Source: an uncultured Bacilli bacterium (GTDB lineage: Bacteria; Bacillota_I; Bacilli_A; RF39; UBA660). From it: a stretch of 22,772 nucleotides of DNA. The position numbers were made by a program, and so were the translations under genes. The notes below the pieces were generated by a model that saw only the letters and a program-made list of their open reading frames with translations, was not told where the DNA came from and did no database searches. The DNA lies in the NCBI GenBank assembly GCA_910586195.1, contig CAJUHO010000017.1, positions 1 through 22,772 on the forward strand. Reading direction: 5' to 3'. This document shows positions 1-8,219 of the stretch, in pieces; the first letter of the stretch is position 1, and the number at the start of each line of letters is the position of its first letter.

Positions 1-2
1 TG

Positions 3-398
3 AGTGGAGGAAGTTGGGAATATATGATGGGAGATTATGCCCCAGGAGGAGAAAAGTATTCGGGAATGAATACGACGCTTCATTCAGGATATACAGGACT
101 ACTACAGGATGGGACAAAGATAACAGGAAAGAGTTGGCTCGAAGATAAGTATTATGATTTTTATGAAAATAGTGATCCACTAATGGCATGTAAAGGAAGA
201 GTTTGTACATCCCATGCGTTAAATGAGACAGCGAGTTGGTATGAAAATTCTACATATATGGTAACAACACAATCCCCATGGTTTGCGCGAGGAGGCTATT
301 ATCTCAGTAATGAGATTGCAGGTGTCTTTTGCTATGACTACTCTAATGGTTCTGCCTATAGTAATGAGTCGTTCCGTCTTGCGTTGAGCGAGACTTAG
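3..398 (+). CDS. 3' end of an FGE-sulfatase-like repeat/surface protein (5' truncated by window)
   Basis: The reading frame is open from base 3, so this is the C-terminal end of a gene that begins outside the window; the in-frame ATG at 24 is internal. The visible residues start SGGSWEYMMGDY, which resembles the 'DMxGNVWEW' motif of formylglycine-generating-enzyme (FGE)/sulfatase-modifying folds. The end contains 'WFARGGYY' and 'ESFRLAL', matching the family's late 'RGGSW' and 'GFR' motifs. Several Cys residues (CKGRVC, FCYD) are present. In low-GC gut Bacillota such modules occur at the C-termini of exported or pilin-like proteins, so an extracellular structural role is more likely than enzymatic maturation. 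No terminator follows closely. The family is assigned from motif memory, so the function is uncertain. Confidence 0.6.
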   Translation, partial: SGGSWEYMMGDYAPGGEKYSGMNTTLHSGYTGLLQDGTKITGKSWLEDKYYDFYENSDPLMACKGRVCTSHALNETASWYENSTYMVTTQSPWFARGGYYLSNEIAGVFCYDYSNGSAYSNESFRLALSET

Positions 399-611
399 TT
401 GTACTTATACATAAAAAGATTTTGTCAGGATTAGTGTATAAATTATTAAAAATAAACTTTTAACAAAATATATAGTTATTTTTAGGAGCACGAATAGATG
501 TGTTTCTTTTTTATTGGTTAAGGAGCTATGTAATCATGGCTTGTCCCATTGATTAAGTTGAATATTTTTTATTTTACGACTTTTTACTTTTTAACAAAAA
601 AAGACTTTTTC

Positions 612-640
612 TTGACAAAATCAATAATTTTTGATATAAT
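612..640 (+). promoter_or_regulatory. consensus sigma-A promoter for the giant surface protein gene
   Basis: TTGACA at 612-617 and TATAAT at 635-640 are separated by exactly 17 bp, a perfect consensus promoter. It lies about 28 bp upstream of an AAAGGGGA ribosome site (about 653-660) and the ATG at 669. The preceding 399-611 stretch is AT-rich and holds no gene I can support. Confidence 0.9.
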
Positions 641-668
641 ATGCTGCAAATAAAAGGGGACGGTTTAT

Positions 669-3600
669 ATGAAAGAAAAATTTAAAAAAGTTAATATTTT
701 AATTATGATTTTATTAGGACTATCTTCAGTTCTAATAGGAATGGGTTTACAAGGAACGTTAAACAATAATAAAATAGAGGAGAAAGAAGTAGAAAGTACA
801 CCCTATGGATATTTGGCGTATAATACAGAAAAAATGCGTTATTTATCAGATACACCTTATATAAAAGAACAATCTTCAGTTGGATGGGGAAGTATTTTAT
901 TGGATAAAAATGCAAGTGATGATTTAATTAATGTAAACGTTGACGGCAAGAAAACACCATTTATGAAAGGTGTATTTGCTCATGCCACTTCTACACTTGT
1001 TTATGATATTAAATCCTATAATTATGATTATTTCACTGCCTATATTGGAGTGGATGCTAGTAGAGGCAACAATGGAAATGGAGTAAAATTTGCTATTTAT
1101 ACGTCACAAGATGGAACAAATTGGGACTTAAAAACAGATGTGAAACCTCCAGTATTAAAAGGAACAAGTAATGCTATCTTCGTAAAAATTGATATAAAAG
1201 ATGCAAAATATTTAAAATTATATTGTCATAATAATGGAAATGATACAGCGGATCATGCAGTTTATGCAGATGCTAAATTTATTAAAGAAGATTATGTAGA
1301 GGATACTAGTCCTGTTAATTTTATTAAGACAGTAGGAGAATATGATGAAATATTGAAATCTGCTGATTTTAATACACAATTATCAGTAAATGAATTAACT
1401 ATTCTTCAAAGAGATTTTGTAAATAGTGTAGGTTATGATATACTTCAATCATTTGTTAAGTATAGTGAAGAAAATAAAGAAGCTATTTCATGGTTAATGA
1501 ATGACATAGAAAATCTTAGATTATATATTGTTGGAGGAAAACCAGCTGGAAGTTATATTAATTCTATAAAGGTTTTATCAGAACTATATAAAAATTATAA
1601 AGCTGATTTTAATAATAAAGAAGTTACGAAGTATGGTAATGTATTAGGAGAGCTATATACCAAAATGGCTATTACACTCTCTCTTACACATTCAGCACAA
1701 GTTGCCTTGTGGATGCAACCAAGTGCCCCAGAAAATCAATCAGATGCAGTAACTCGTTATGCAATCTATAAACAAATGCATGCAGATGGACATTTTGTTG
1801 CCTCACAAAATTTAGATATTACACAATGGTTTGAAGAGTACAGTGTAGAGGAAATGCGTTTTGTTTTAAATAATATTATTGATGATGAAGAAATTATATG
1901 GTTGAACGAGTATACACAGAAATCAATTGATGCTCATCCAAATGAAGTATGGAAGTATTTAACGCCACATCCTTATATGAAATACATTTGGCCTAATTAT
2001 TCAAAACCACAATATCATGATGAAGCCAATAAAGAAATGTATAGTCAAAAATATGGTAATTTCTTAGACTATGGTGTTTCATTTAGACCAGGTTTGTATA
2101 AATTATGGATGAATTTAGATAATGGAGCCGTATGTGGAGGTATTTCAAAAATAGGTTCTAATATTAGAACAGTTCATGGTATACCTGCAGCAGTAATTGG
2201 TCAACCAGGTCATGCAGCGATTATTTATTATACGAGAGATAGCCAAGGAAAAGGTTATTGGGCAATTGATAATGACGTAAGTGGTTGGGCACAATCAGAA
2301 AAGGGAGAAAGAATGCTATTAGGTTGGGGAAATGCTAGTTACTCTAAAGGATCTTATCAGGTAGTATATATGGCATTAGCCCAAGAAGTTCTAAATAATT
2401 ATGAGACTTTTGAAAAAAGTAAAGAAATGGTATTGTTAGGCCAATCATATCAAGGGGACTTAATTAAACAAGAAGAAATCTATAGAAAAGCCTTAGAATT
2501 TCAACCTTTAAATATTGATGCTTGGTATGAATTAATCAATGTATATAATAAAAATGAAAATAAAACAGAGGAAGATTACTACAACTTAGCAAATGAATTA
2601 TCAGAAAAGTTAAAGTACTTTCCGCTACCAATGTATCAGTTATCTAATTTAATTAAACCTAAATTAACAAGTATTGTGAATTCTTATAGATTTACGTTAT
2701 TACAAACAAGAATTTTAACAGAGGCTAGTGTAGTTCCAAACAATACAGCAGATCAATACTATGTATATCAACCATCCGTTACAAGAACAGAGGCTAATTA
2801 CCTATTGGGTAATTTAGATTCCTCTATTGCTACTTTCTCATTTGATGGAGAAAATGCAGGAAAAATTGTACTATCAGATCGTTATGATGGAAATGGTATT
2901 CGTTGGGATTATAGCCTAGATGGTAAAAAAACTTGGACTGAAGTATCATTTACAGCAGAAGAGGAGCATAAATTACAATTAACAAAAAAACAAATTGAAA
3001 GTATTACAGCAGAAAATGATATTTATATTCATATTGTAGGTGTTAGTTATGATGAGGAAAACCTATATAAAATAGACATAAAAGAATCTACTGGTCTTCC
3101 TAGCAATTTATTTGCAAATGATTTAGAAAATAGAGTTATTGGTGCGACAAACGCAATGGAGTGGAGATTTTCTGAAAACGAAAATTGGACATCATTTAAA
3201 AATGGAGAACCAGACTTAACAGGAGATAAAACTGTAATTGTTCGGGTAGGAAAAACAGGAGTTTTCTTAGCAAGTTCATCTGAGGAATTAAAATATACAA
3301 AAGATATTATCAATGAAAAGAGAAAATATATACCAATATCACATTTATCTGTTCATGCTGTATCTAGTCAAGCTACTTCTAATCAAGGAAATGCGGCCTT
3401 TGCAATTGATGGTAACTATAATACTAGATGGCATTCTGATTGGAATGGTAGAGATAAAGATAAGTATATTATTATCAAATTGGATAAACCGACTGTCCTA
3501 TCAGCGATGGATTATGTGCCAGTAGGTGGTGGAAATGGAAAAATCTTAGAGGCATCTATTCTTGGAAGTATGGATGGAGAAAACTATGAAGAAATAGGAC

Positions 3601-4559
3601 ATCCAATATGGGCAAAAAATGATGTAATTAAAACAATCGATTTTGATATACCAACAGAAGTACAATATATTAAAATCGTAGGAGTAAAAACATCTGCTGC
3701 CTCAGCATCATTAAGTTTTATTGGTGCTAAAGCATTTAACTTCTATGAGGATACTACAAAGAGAGAATTGCCAAAAGCAGAGGTTGATTACGATATTACA
3801 ACGCCAACAAATATGGAAGTAGTGGCAATGCTTGTTAATGAGAATAGACCACTTACTATTACTAATAATGATGGCAAAAATACGTATAAGTTTAGTGAAA
3901 ATGGTAGTTTTACATTTGAATTTGTAGATGAGTATGGATTAAAAGGAGAAGTTACTGCAACAGTCGATTGGATAGATAAAACGCTTCCTACTGCAAGTGT
4001 TAAATATAGTACAACAGAGAAAACAAAATCAGAAGTAATAGCAACCTTAACAGATGAATCAGAAGAAATTATTATAACAAACAATAATGGTAAAAATACA
4101 TATACCTTTACAGAGAATGGAACTTTTGAATTCATTTATAAGGATAAAGCAGGAAATATAAATAAAACAGTAGCAACAGTCGATTGGATTATAAAAGATG
4201 ATGAATCAGATTCACCAACTAATCCAGATGATGAACAGACTCCACCTGAAACACCAGGTGAAGATTCAGATACTAACGAAGGGGATAAGGATGATAATAA
4301 TCCTGATACTCCAAGTACACCAGACGATAATGAAGAAAATTCTAAACCAAATCCAGATGATAATTCAGAGACGGAAGTAGATATTACACAAGATAATAAT
4401 ACTTCTAATAAAACAGAAAATGTAAACAATTCAACTGTGATAAATGTTCCTAATACAGCATTTAATGCTCCAATTATAATACGGATATTAGGATTAAGTA
4501 TTCTTATATCAGGAGTAGGAATCATTTATACTTGTGTAAGAAAAAAATATTATAGATAA
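669..4559 (+). CDS. giant cell-surface protein: NPCBM, transglutaminase-like core, F5/8C domain, Ig-like repeats, VPNTA wall-sorting signal
   Basis: A 1296-aa exported protein that probably acts on or binds host or wall polymers. An N-terminal membrane segment/signal (about 9-28) is followed by an NPCBM-like carbohydrate-binding module (about 60-205; 'FMKGVFAHATSTLVYDI'). An alpha-helical region leads to a papain/transglutaminase-like core: Cys489 in AVCGGIS, His515 in PGHAAII and Asp534 in YWAIDNDV. An F5/8 type C (discoidin) domain spans about 888-1029 ('AIDGNYNTRWHSDW'). Two similar Ig-like repeats follow (about 1035-1100 and 1103-1180; each contains ITNN(D/N)GKNTY). A D/P/E/N-rich spacer (about 1182-1255) leads to VPNTA (1260-1264), a hydrophobic segment and RKKYYR, the layout of a sortase signal. 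The start at 669 has a strong ribosome site and promoter. Enzymatic activity is inferred from the spacing of Cys, His and Asp only; the core could be a crosslinker, a peptidase or inactive. Confidence 0.85.
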   Translation: MKEKFKKVNILIMILLGLSSVLIGMGLQGTLNNNKIEEKEVESTPYGYLAYNTEKMRYLSDTPYIKEQSSVGWGSILLDKNASDDLINVNVDGKKTPFMKGVFAHATSTLVYDIKSYNYDYFTAYIGVDASRGNNGNGVKFAIYTSQDGTNWDLKTDVKPPVLKGTSNAIFVKIDIKDAKYLKLYCHNNGNDTADHAVYADAKFIKEDYVEDTSPVNFIKTVGEYDEILKSADFNTQLSVNELTILQRDFVNSVGYDILQSFVKYSEENKEAISWLMNDIENLRLYIVGGKPAGSYINSIKVLSELYKNYKADFNNKEVTKYGNVLGELYTKMAITLSLTHSAQVALWMQPSAPENQSDAVTRYAIYKQMHADGHFVASQNLDITQWFEEYSVEEMRFVLNNIIDDEEIIWLNEYTQKSIDAHPNEVWKYLTPHPYMKYIWPNYSKPQYHDEANKEMYSQKYGNFLDYGVSFRPGLYKLWMNLDNGAVCGGISKIGSNIRTVHGIPAAVIGQPGHAAIIYYTRDSQGKGYWAIDNDVSGWAQSEKGERMLLGWGNASYSKGSYQVVYMALAQEVLNNYETFEKSKEMVLLGQSYQGDLIKQEEIYRKALEFQPLNIDAWYELINVYNKNENKTEEDYYNLANELSEKLKYFPLPMYQLSNLIKPKLTSIVNSYRFTLLQTRILTEASVVPNNTADQYYVYQPSVTRTEANYLLGNLDSSIATFSFDGENAGKIVLSDRYDGNGIRWDYSLDGKKTWTEVSFTAEEEHKLQLTKKQIESITAENDIYIHIVGVSYDEENLYKIDIKESTGLPSNLFANDLENRVIGATNAMEWRFSENENWTSFKNGEPDLTGDKTVIVRVGKTGVFLASSSEELKYTKDIINEKRKYIPISHLSVHAVSSQATSNQGNAAFAIDGNYNTRWHSDWNGRDKDKYIIIKLDKPTVLSAMDYVPVGGGNGKILEASILGSMDGENYEEIGHPIWAKNDVIKTIDFDIPTEVQYIKIVGVKTSAASASLSFIGAKAFNFYEDTTKRELPKAEVDYDITTPTNMEVVAMLVNENRPLTITNNDGKNTYKFSENGSFTFEFVDEYGLKGEVTATVDWIDKTLPTASVKYSTTEKTKSEVIATLTDESEEIIITNNNGKNTYTFTENGTFEFIYKDKAGNINKTVATVDWIIKDDESDSPTNPDDEQTPPETPGEDSDTNEGDKDDNNPDTPSTPDDNEENSKPNPDDNSETEVDITQDNNTSNKTENVNNSTVINVPNTAFNAPIIIRILGLSILISGVGIIYTCVRKKYYR

Positions 4560-4563
4560 ATTT

Positions 4564-4601
4564 GAAAAAGAGAAGTATATAATTTTTCTTTTTCTTTTTT
4601 T
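4564..4601 (+). terminator. rho-independent terminator after the giant surface protein
   Basis: GAAAAAGAGAA (4564-4574) pairs with TTTTCTTTTTC (4584-4594) with one G-U pair and is followed by a T run to 4601. It begins directly after the stop codon at 4559. Confidence 0.7.
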
Positions 4602-4655
4602 GTTATAAAGACCTCAAGTTCAATAATCTAAAATCTTTATGTTCAACGTTATACG

Positions 4656-4664
4656 TGTTACAAT
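4656..4664 (+). promoter_or_regulatory. probable extended -10 promoter for the small membrane-anchored protein
   Basis: TG at 4656-4657, one base, then TACAAT at 4659-4664 forms an extended -10 element. The -35 region is poor (TTTATG at 4636-4641, 17 bp upstream). The gene starts 50 bp downstream and a terminator lies just upstream, so a promoter is needed here. Confidence 0.45.
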
Positions 4665-4713
4665 AAACATAAATAAAAGTTATGTAAAGATAGTAATTTG
4701 TCGAGGAGAGATT

Positions 4714-5103
4714 ATGAAGAAAAAGATAATAGGAATGATAATCACTGTTTTAGTATTAGGCATGGGAGCAAGTATTGTATATAAAATTATTGAAAAAGAT
4801 GTTACTGATAGAGAAACATTTGATTTTAAAACTGACACAAATGGTTCCAATGATACAGTAAGTCATAATGAACATTCTTTTTACGGAAAAATACTTGAAG
4901 TATCTTCATCCTATATTATCGTTGAACCAAATCAAAAAGAAGAAGAAAGAAAAAGTTCTGATAAGTTTAGTATAGAATTGAAAAATAATAATACAACTTA
5001 TAAAGTTGGTACTAACGTGAAAATTACTTATGTTGGAGATATTAATGAAAGTTATCCAGCTCAAGTTGGAACAACTAAAATAGAGATTGTATCAGAAAAG
5101 TGA
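4714..5103 (+). CDS. small membrane-anchored protein with OB-like/DUF3221-type domain
   Basis: A 129-aa protein. The start at 4714 (MKKKIIGM) is preferred because GAGGAGAG lies just upstream (4703-4710); the in-frame upstream ATG at 4639 has no ribosome site. Residues about 4-24 form a signal/membrane segment. A hydrophilic linker containing NGSNDTV follows, then a small beta-rich domain with 'FYGKILEVSSSYIIVEP' and 'INESYPAQVGTTKIEI'. This resembles the YobA/DUF3221 family of small exported proteins of unknown function. The NGSNDTV codons are identical over 20 bp to a stretch in the sortase linker at 21283-21302. The gene has its own promoter region and sits between terminators, so it is probably monocistronic. 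Its role is unknown. Confidence 0.75.
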   Translation: MKKKIIGMIITVLVLGMGASIVYKIIEKDVTDRETFDFKTDTNGSNDTVSHNEHSFYGKILEVSSSYIIVEPNQKEEERKSSDKFSIELKNNNTTYKVGTNVKITYVGDINESYPAQVGTTKIEIVSEK

Positions 5104-5237
5104 ATTATAATTTTGTAGTTTGAAAATGAAATGAAAATATGGGACTTGATTTAGGACATACATAGTGCGATGCCAAAACTTGCACTGTGAATAAAAAGAA
5201 GTATTGATGGAGATAAAAAAATTTTAGTTAAAGTAAA

Positions 5238-5283
5238 TAAAAAAACAGTGCTAGTGATTTTACCTACCAGCGCTATTTTTTTA
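5238..5283. terminator. bidirectional terminator between convergent genes
   Basis: AGTGCTAGT (5247-5255) pairs with ACCAGCGCT (5266-5274) with one mismatch and a wobble. An A run lies to the left and a T run to the right, so it can work on both strands. On the minus strand it overlaps the permease stop codon and ends the ABC operon; on the plus strand it would stop transcription from 4714-5103. Confidence 0.75.
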
Positions 5284-6064
5284 GTAAAATTTCCAGTTTA
5301 GAAATAGAAAAGTACATGAGATAAGAAAGTAGTCCTAAGATAAATACTGATGTAATAACAAGGTTAATGTTAAATACTTGTGAACCATACATTAGTAGAT
5401 ACCCAAGACCCTGTTTAGATACTAATAACTCTCCCATAATAACTCCAATTAAAGACATACTAACATTAATTTTTAATGCATTAATAATAGTAATGTAATT
5501 ACTAGGAATTACGACCTTGAAAAAGATTTGTCTTTTTGCTGCTCCAAGTGATTTTAATAAGCGAATATAGTTTTCCTCTGTGGTTATAAAACCATTGTAT
5601 ATATTAATGATAGTAATAAAAGTAGAAATGAGTAGGGCCATAAAAATAATAGAATTCATATTAGCCCCTACCCAGATAATAATTAGTGGTCCTAGTGCTA
5701 CTTTGGGTAGAGAATTTAGAATAGTTAGGTAAGGATCTACAACTTTTGCAAGAATCTTACTAGACCAAAGTAGGGTTGCTACAATAAGCCCACAAGCTGT
5801 TGCAATGAGAAAACTAATGATAGTTTCATAAGTTGTAATCCATATATGGGTAAATAGAGTTCCCTCTTGAAATAGAGAAATTGTAGTTTTTACAATTTGC
5901 GTGGGAGAAGAAGATAAAAAAGTATTGATAAGTTCTAATCTAGCAATTGTTTCCCACAATAGTAGGAATCCTATAATAATGACAATTTGGAAAAATAGAA
6001 CAATTTTCTTTTCATGCTTTATTTTTTTTAAAAATGCCTTGTGCTCTTTGCTATAAGTGTACAT
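5273..6064 (-). CDS. ABC transporter permease, NitT/TauT/SsuC family
   Basis: A 263-aa integral-membrane permease of the BPD_transp_1 fold with about six hydrophobic segments starting at residue 21. The cytoplasmic EAA loop that contacts the ATPase is seen at 170-187 (LKSLGAAKRQIFFKVVIP). The SsuC/TauC/ThiX-like features 'SSSPTQIVKT' and 'LPKVALGPLIIIW' are present. It would pass a small organic molecule (sulfonate-, nitrate- or pyrimidine-type substrates are known in this family) into the cell; the actual substrate cannot be read. Its start overlaps the end of the ATPase gene by 14 nt, indicating translational coupling in a binding protein-ATPase-permease operon. The gene is intact, but the two upstream genes of the operon are broken, so it may be untranslated or without partners in this configuration. 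Confidence 0.9.
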   Translation of the reverse strand: MYTYSKEHKAFLKKIKHEKKIVLFFQIVIIIGFLLLWETIARLELINTFLSSSPTQIVKTTISLFQEGTLFTHIWITTYETIISFLIATACGLIVATLLWSSKILAKVVDPYLTILNSLPKVALGPLIIIWVGANMNSIIFMALLISTFITIINIYNGFITTEENYIRLLKSLGAAKRQIFFKVVIPSNYITIINALKINVSMSLIGVIMGELLVSKQGLGYLLMYGSQVFNINLVITSVFILGLLSYLMYFSISKLEILLKK

Positions 6065-6410
6065 CTAAATCCCTCCAAATCTTTTCATAATAATTTGAAA
6101 ACTCTTTACATTTTCTATTATGAATAGGGGTAGACTTATTAGTCATTTCAACTTTATAGATGTTTTTTATAGTAGATGGACGCTTTGTTAGTACAATAAT
6201 TCTGTCTGCCATACTAATTGCTTCTGATAAATCATGAGTAATCATAATAGCCGTTTTTCCTTCTTGCTTTATAATACTATATAAGTCATCCGAAAGTGCA
6301 AGACGAGTTTGATAATCTAATGCAGAAAGGGCCTCATCTAATAATAGAATATCAGGCTTGATAGCAAGTGTCCTGATGAGAGCTACTGTTTGATATAGAA
6401 GAAGACACAT
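6051..6410 (-). pseudogene. 3' half of ABC transporter ATPase gene (C-terminal fragment)
   Basis: The true ATPase-derived part is 6051-6383 (VALIRTLAIKPD onward); the first ten codons (MCLLLYQTVA region, to 6410) come from the inserted element's arm. Walker B with the D-loop (ILLLDEALSALD) and the switch His (MITHD) are present, while Walker A, the Q-loop and the signature are missing. Joined to the fragment at 9693-10115 it gives one uninterrupted 250-codon frame, the usual size for NitT/TauT-type ATPases. The end overlaps the permease start by 14 nt. No good ribosome site precedes the ATG at 6410. Alone this fragment cannot be a functional ATPase. Confidence 0.88.
6371..6409. other. attL-like junction of element 1 (ATPase gene / recombinase side)
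   Basis: Left of about 6384 the sequence is ATPase coding DNA; right of it is element DNA. The element half-site TTGATATAGAAGAAGACACA (6390-6409) is, as its reverse complement, 14/20 identical to the half-site at 9674-9693. The likely crossover dinucleotide AC lies at 6385-6386, exactly at the dyad centre of the reconstructed attP. The recombinase stop codon is only 4 bp beyond the half-site. Confidence 0.7.
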
Positions 6411-6413
6411 TTA

Positions 6414-7988
6414 CTAATGAAAATTCCATTGTATTTTGATTTTTCTTTCCTTTTCTTTAGTATTTATCGTTCCAATCCATATTTTTTCAATAAAAGTATC
6501 TACAATAATCTTATTTAGTTTTTGAAATGATTGGTACTCATCAAAAATATTATTAGTATACCCTAACCCTGAGAGAGAAATTTTCTCATTAATATGCTGA
6601 AGTTCAGCTTTGTATAGTTCAACCTGATTAGAATAATCTTGTAGTAACTCACTAAATTGCTCTTCGGTAATGATATTATTTACTTTATCTTCATATAAGC
6701 ATTTTAAGTACTTTTTAGTATGTGATAATCTATCAGTTAATAATACTTTTTTTCTTTCTAAAACTTTAATATTTGAATTCCAATAACTATCACTTTGTTG
6801 TAATTTTTTTAATTTTTCTATGTTATAAAATTTTTTTATTTTTTCGTTGATAGATTTTAATATGATTTTCTCTAACATATCATAGCGAATAGATGATTTG
6901 TTGTTACAGGAATTAGTATTGTGTTGTGATAAGGAACACACTAAATATTCATGAGTATTTGAGTTTTTTTTTCTTAAAAGATGATGACATTCTAGACAGA
7001 ATACTTTTCCAGAGAAATTGTGGATAACTCCAGTTTTCTTAATCGATTTTGTTCTTTCTCTTAAGGCGAGTTGAATATTTTCAAATAGATCCTTTTCAAT
7101 AATGGCAGGATGAGTATTTTCTACTTTAATCCATTCCTCTTTCTCTTTTTTTCTTATTTTATGATTTTTGTAACTAACAGTGGTTCTTTTTCCTTGTACT
7201 AAGTGACCAATATAGACCTCGTTTGTTAAGATTGTTTTAATTGCGTTAGTAGACCATTTAATTTCCTCGCGAGGTTTATTACTAATAATATTTAAATTGC
7301 TTCCTTTTTGGTATTTGTAAAAGGAGGGACTTGGAATAGAATTTTGATTTAGATAATTAGCGATAGCCTTAAATCCTAGACCATTTAAATACAAATGAAA
7401 TATTTTTTGTACTATCATAGTTGCTTCATAATCTATTACTAATTTGTTATTATCAGTTTTAGAAATTTCATACCCAAAAGGGGCAAAAGGGGAGATGTAT
7501 TCTCCCACTTTCATCTTTGACTGAAAAGCACTTCTAATATTATTAGAGACATCCTCTAGGTACCATTCATTTACTAGACCATTAATCTGCCTTGCCTTTT
7601 TATTTCCAATATTGGCAGTATCTGCATTATCAGAAAAACTGATAAAGCGAATATTCCATTCAATAAATTTGTTATGTAAGTATTTTTCAATAATTTCCAT
7701 ATCTCTTGAAAAACGTGATTGGCTTTTACAAAGAATAATATCAAGTTTCCCTTTTTTACAATCACTAATTAGTCGTTCAAACTCAGGTCGAAAAGTTCCT
7801 GCGCCTGATAAATCCTCATCACAATACTCATCTACTAATTTAAAATTTTTTCTTTTGGCGATTTCTTCTAATAATAGATGTCTTTGATTTTTGATAGATT
7901 CGCTAACTTCTAATTTATTTTTTTTATTTTGATCTTCATCAGATAGCCTTAAATAAATGCCCACACGATAAACTTTTTTTTCATTCAT
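6414..7988 (-). CDS. large serine recombinase of element 1
   Basis: A 524-aa site-specific recombinase. The start is taken at 7988 (MNEKKVYRVGIYLRLSDED) with AGGTGAG just upstream; an upstream GTG at 7997 would overlap that site. The catalytic resolvase domain (about 6-155) has Arg14, nucleophile Ser16 and the SRFSRD motif (Arg92, Arg95). A 'Recombinase' domain follows (about 165-300). A zinc ribbon has CLECHH and further Cys residues (VCSL, SCNN). A coiled-coil region (about 395-480, many K/E/L) is typical of large serine integrases. It probably catalysed insertion into the ATPase gene; its stop codon lies 4 bp from the attL half-site. The start overlaps the end of the 48-aa ORF (ATGAATGA), so the two are translationally coupled. 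All catalytic residues are present, so the protein looks functional. Confidence 0.92.
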   Translation of the reverse strand: MNEKKVYRVGIYLRLSDEDQNKKNKLEVSESIKNQRHLLLEEIAKRKNFKLVDEYCDEDLSGAGTFRPEFERLISDCKKGKLDIILCKSQSRFSRDMEIIEKYLHNKFIEWNIRFISFSDNADTANIGNKKARQINGLVNEWYLEDVSNNIRSAFQSKMKVGEYISPFAPFGYEISKTDNNKLVIDYEATMIVQKIFHLYLNGLGFKAIANYLNQNSIPSPSFYKYQKGSNLNIISNKPREEIKWSTNAIKTILTNEVYIGHLVQGKRTTVSYKNHKIRKKEKEEWIKVENTHPAIIEKDLFENIQLALRERTKSIKKTGVIHNFSGKVFCLECHHLLRKKNSNTHEYLVCSLSQHNTNSCNNKSSIRYDMLEKIILKSINEKIKKFYNIEKLKKLQQSDSYWNSNIKVLERKKVLLTDRLSHTKKYLKCLYEDKVNNIITEEQFSELLQDYSNQVELYKAELQHINEKISLSGLGYTNNIFDEYQSFQKLNKIIVDTFIEKIWIGTINTKEKERKIKIQWNFH

Positions 7989-8127
7989 ACTTCTCACCTA
8001 AAGACTTTTCTTTATTAAATTCTATTATTTTAATTACTTGATATAATTTTTCGTTTATAATCTTAGAAAGGTCTTCATTTGTAAGATTATCATCAATTAG
8101 ATCAATCACAGAGTACTCCAGATTCAT
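7981..8127 (-). CDS. 48-aa ORF coupled to recombinase 1 (possible directionality/accessory factor)
   Basis: Runs from ATG at 8127 to the TGA at 7981-7983, which overlaps the recombinase start by 8 nt (ATGAATGA). AAAGG lies at 8139-8143, a somewhat long 11 nt upstream. The peptide is acidic and helical (IDLIDDNLTNEDLSKIINEK) with no recognised family. A comparable small ORF (55 aa, 11916-12083) directly precedes the second recombinase. Small proteins beside large serine recombinases can be recombination directionality factors or regulators; that role is inference from position only. It could also be a leader peptide for translational coupling. Confidence 0.5.
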   Translation of the reverse strand: MNLEYSVIDLIDDNLTNEDLSKIINEKLYQVIKIIEFNKEKSLGEKYE

Positions 8128-8201
8128 AGTTTCACATTCCTTTAATTTAAATATATTATTTCTATATGCTTTTATTCATAGTAAATAGAATCAAAAGAAA
8201 A

Positions 8202-8219
8202 AGATCCGAAGATCTATAT
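8202..8219 (-). terminator. terminator with UUCG tetraloop after the GH3 gene
   Basis: On the minus strand AGATC-TTCG-GATCT (8215 to 8202) is followed by TTTTTCTTTT. The stem is short but is closed by the very stable UUCG tetraloop. It sits 5 bp after the GH3 stop and separates the cargo gene from the recombinase unit. Confidence 0.6.

Noticed and set aside
703..915. Minus-strand ORF opposite the giant surface protein
   Set aside because: It lies wholly inside a well-supported plus-strand gene, has no ribosome site and encodes no recognisable domain; the same applies to the minus-strand ORFs at 3047-3313, 3788-4135 and 4136-4525.
4198..4380. 60-aa frame-shifted ORF in the D/P/N-rich spacer
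   Set aside because: It is a low-complexity shadow of the repetitive GAT/AAT codons in the spacer of the main gene.
5164..5186. Hairpin AGTGCGA...TTGCACT downstream of the small anchored protein
   Set aside because: The 7-bp stem has one wobble but no T run, and no gene-linked function could be assigned; the better terminator lies at 5238-5283.
5190..5275. Open frame reading DGDKKILVKVNKKTVLV before the convergent terminator
   Set aside because: There is no start codon with a ribosome site, it runs through a terminator hairpin, and no family match is recognised.
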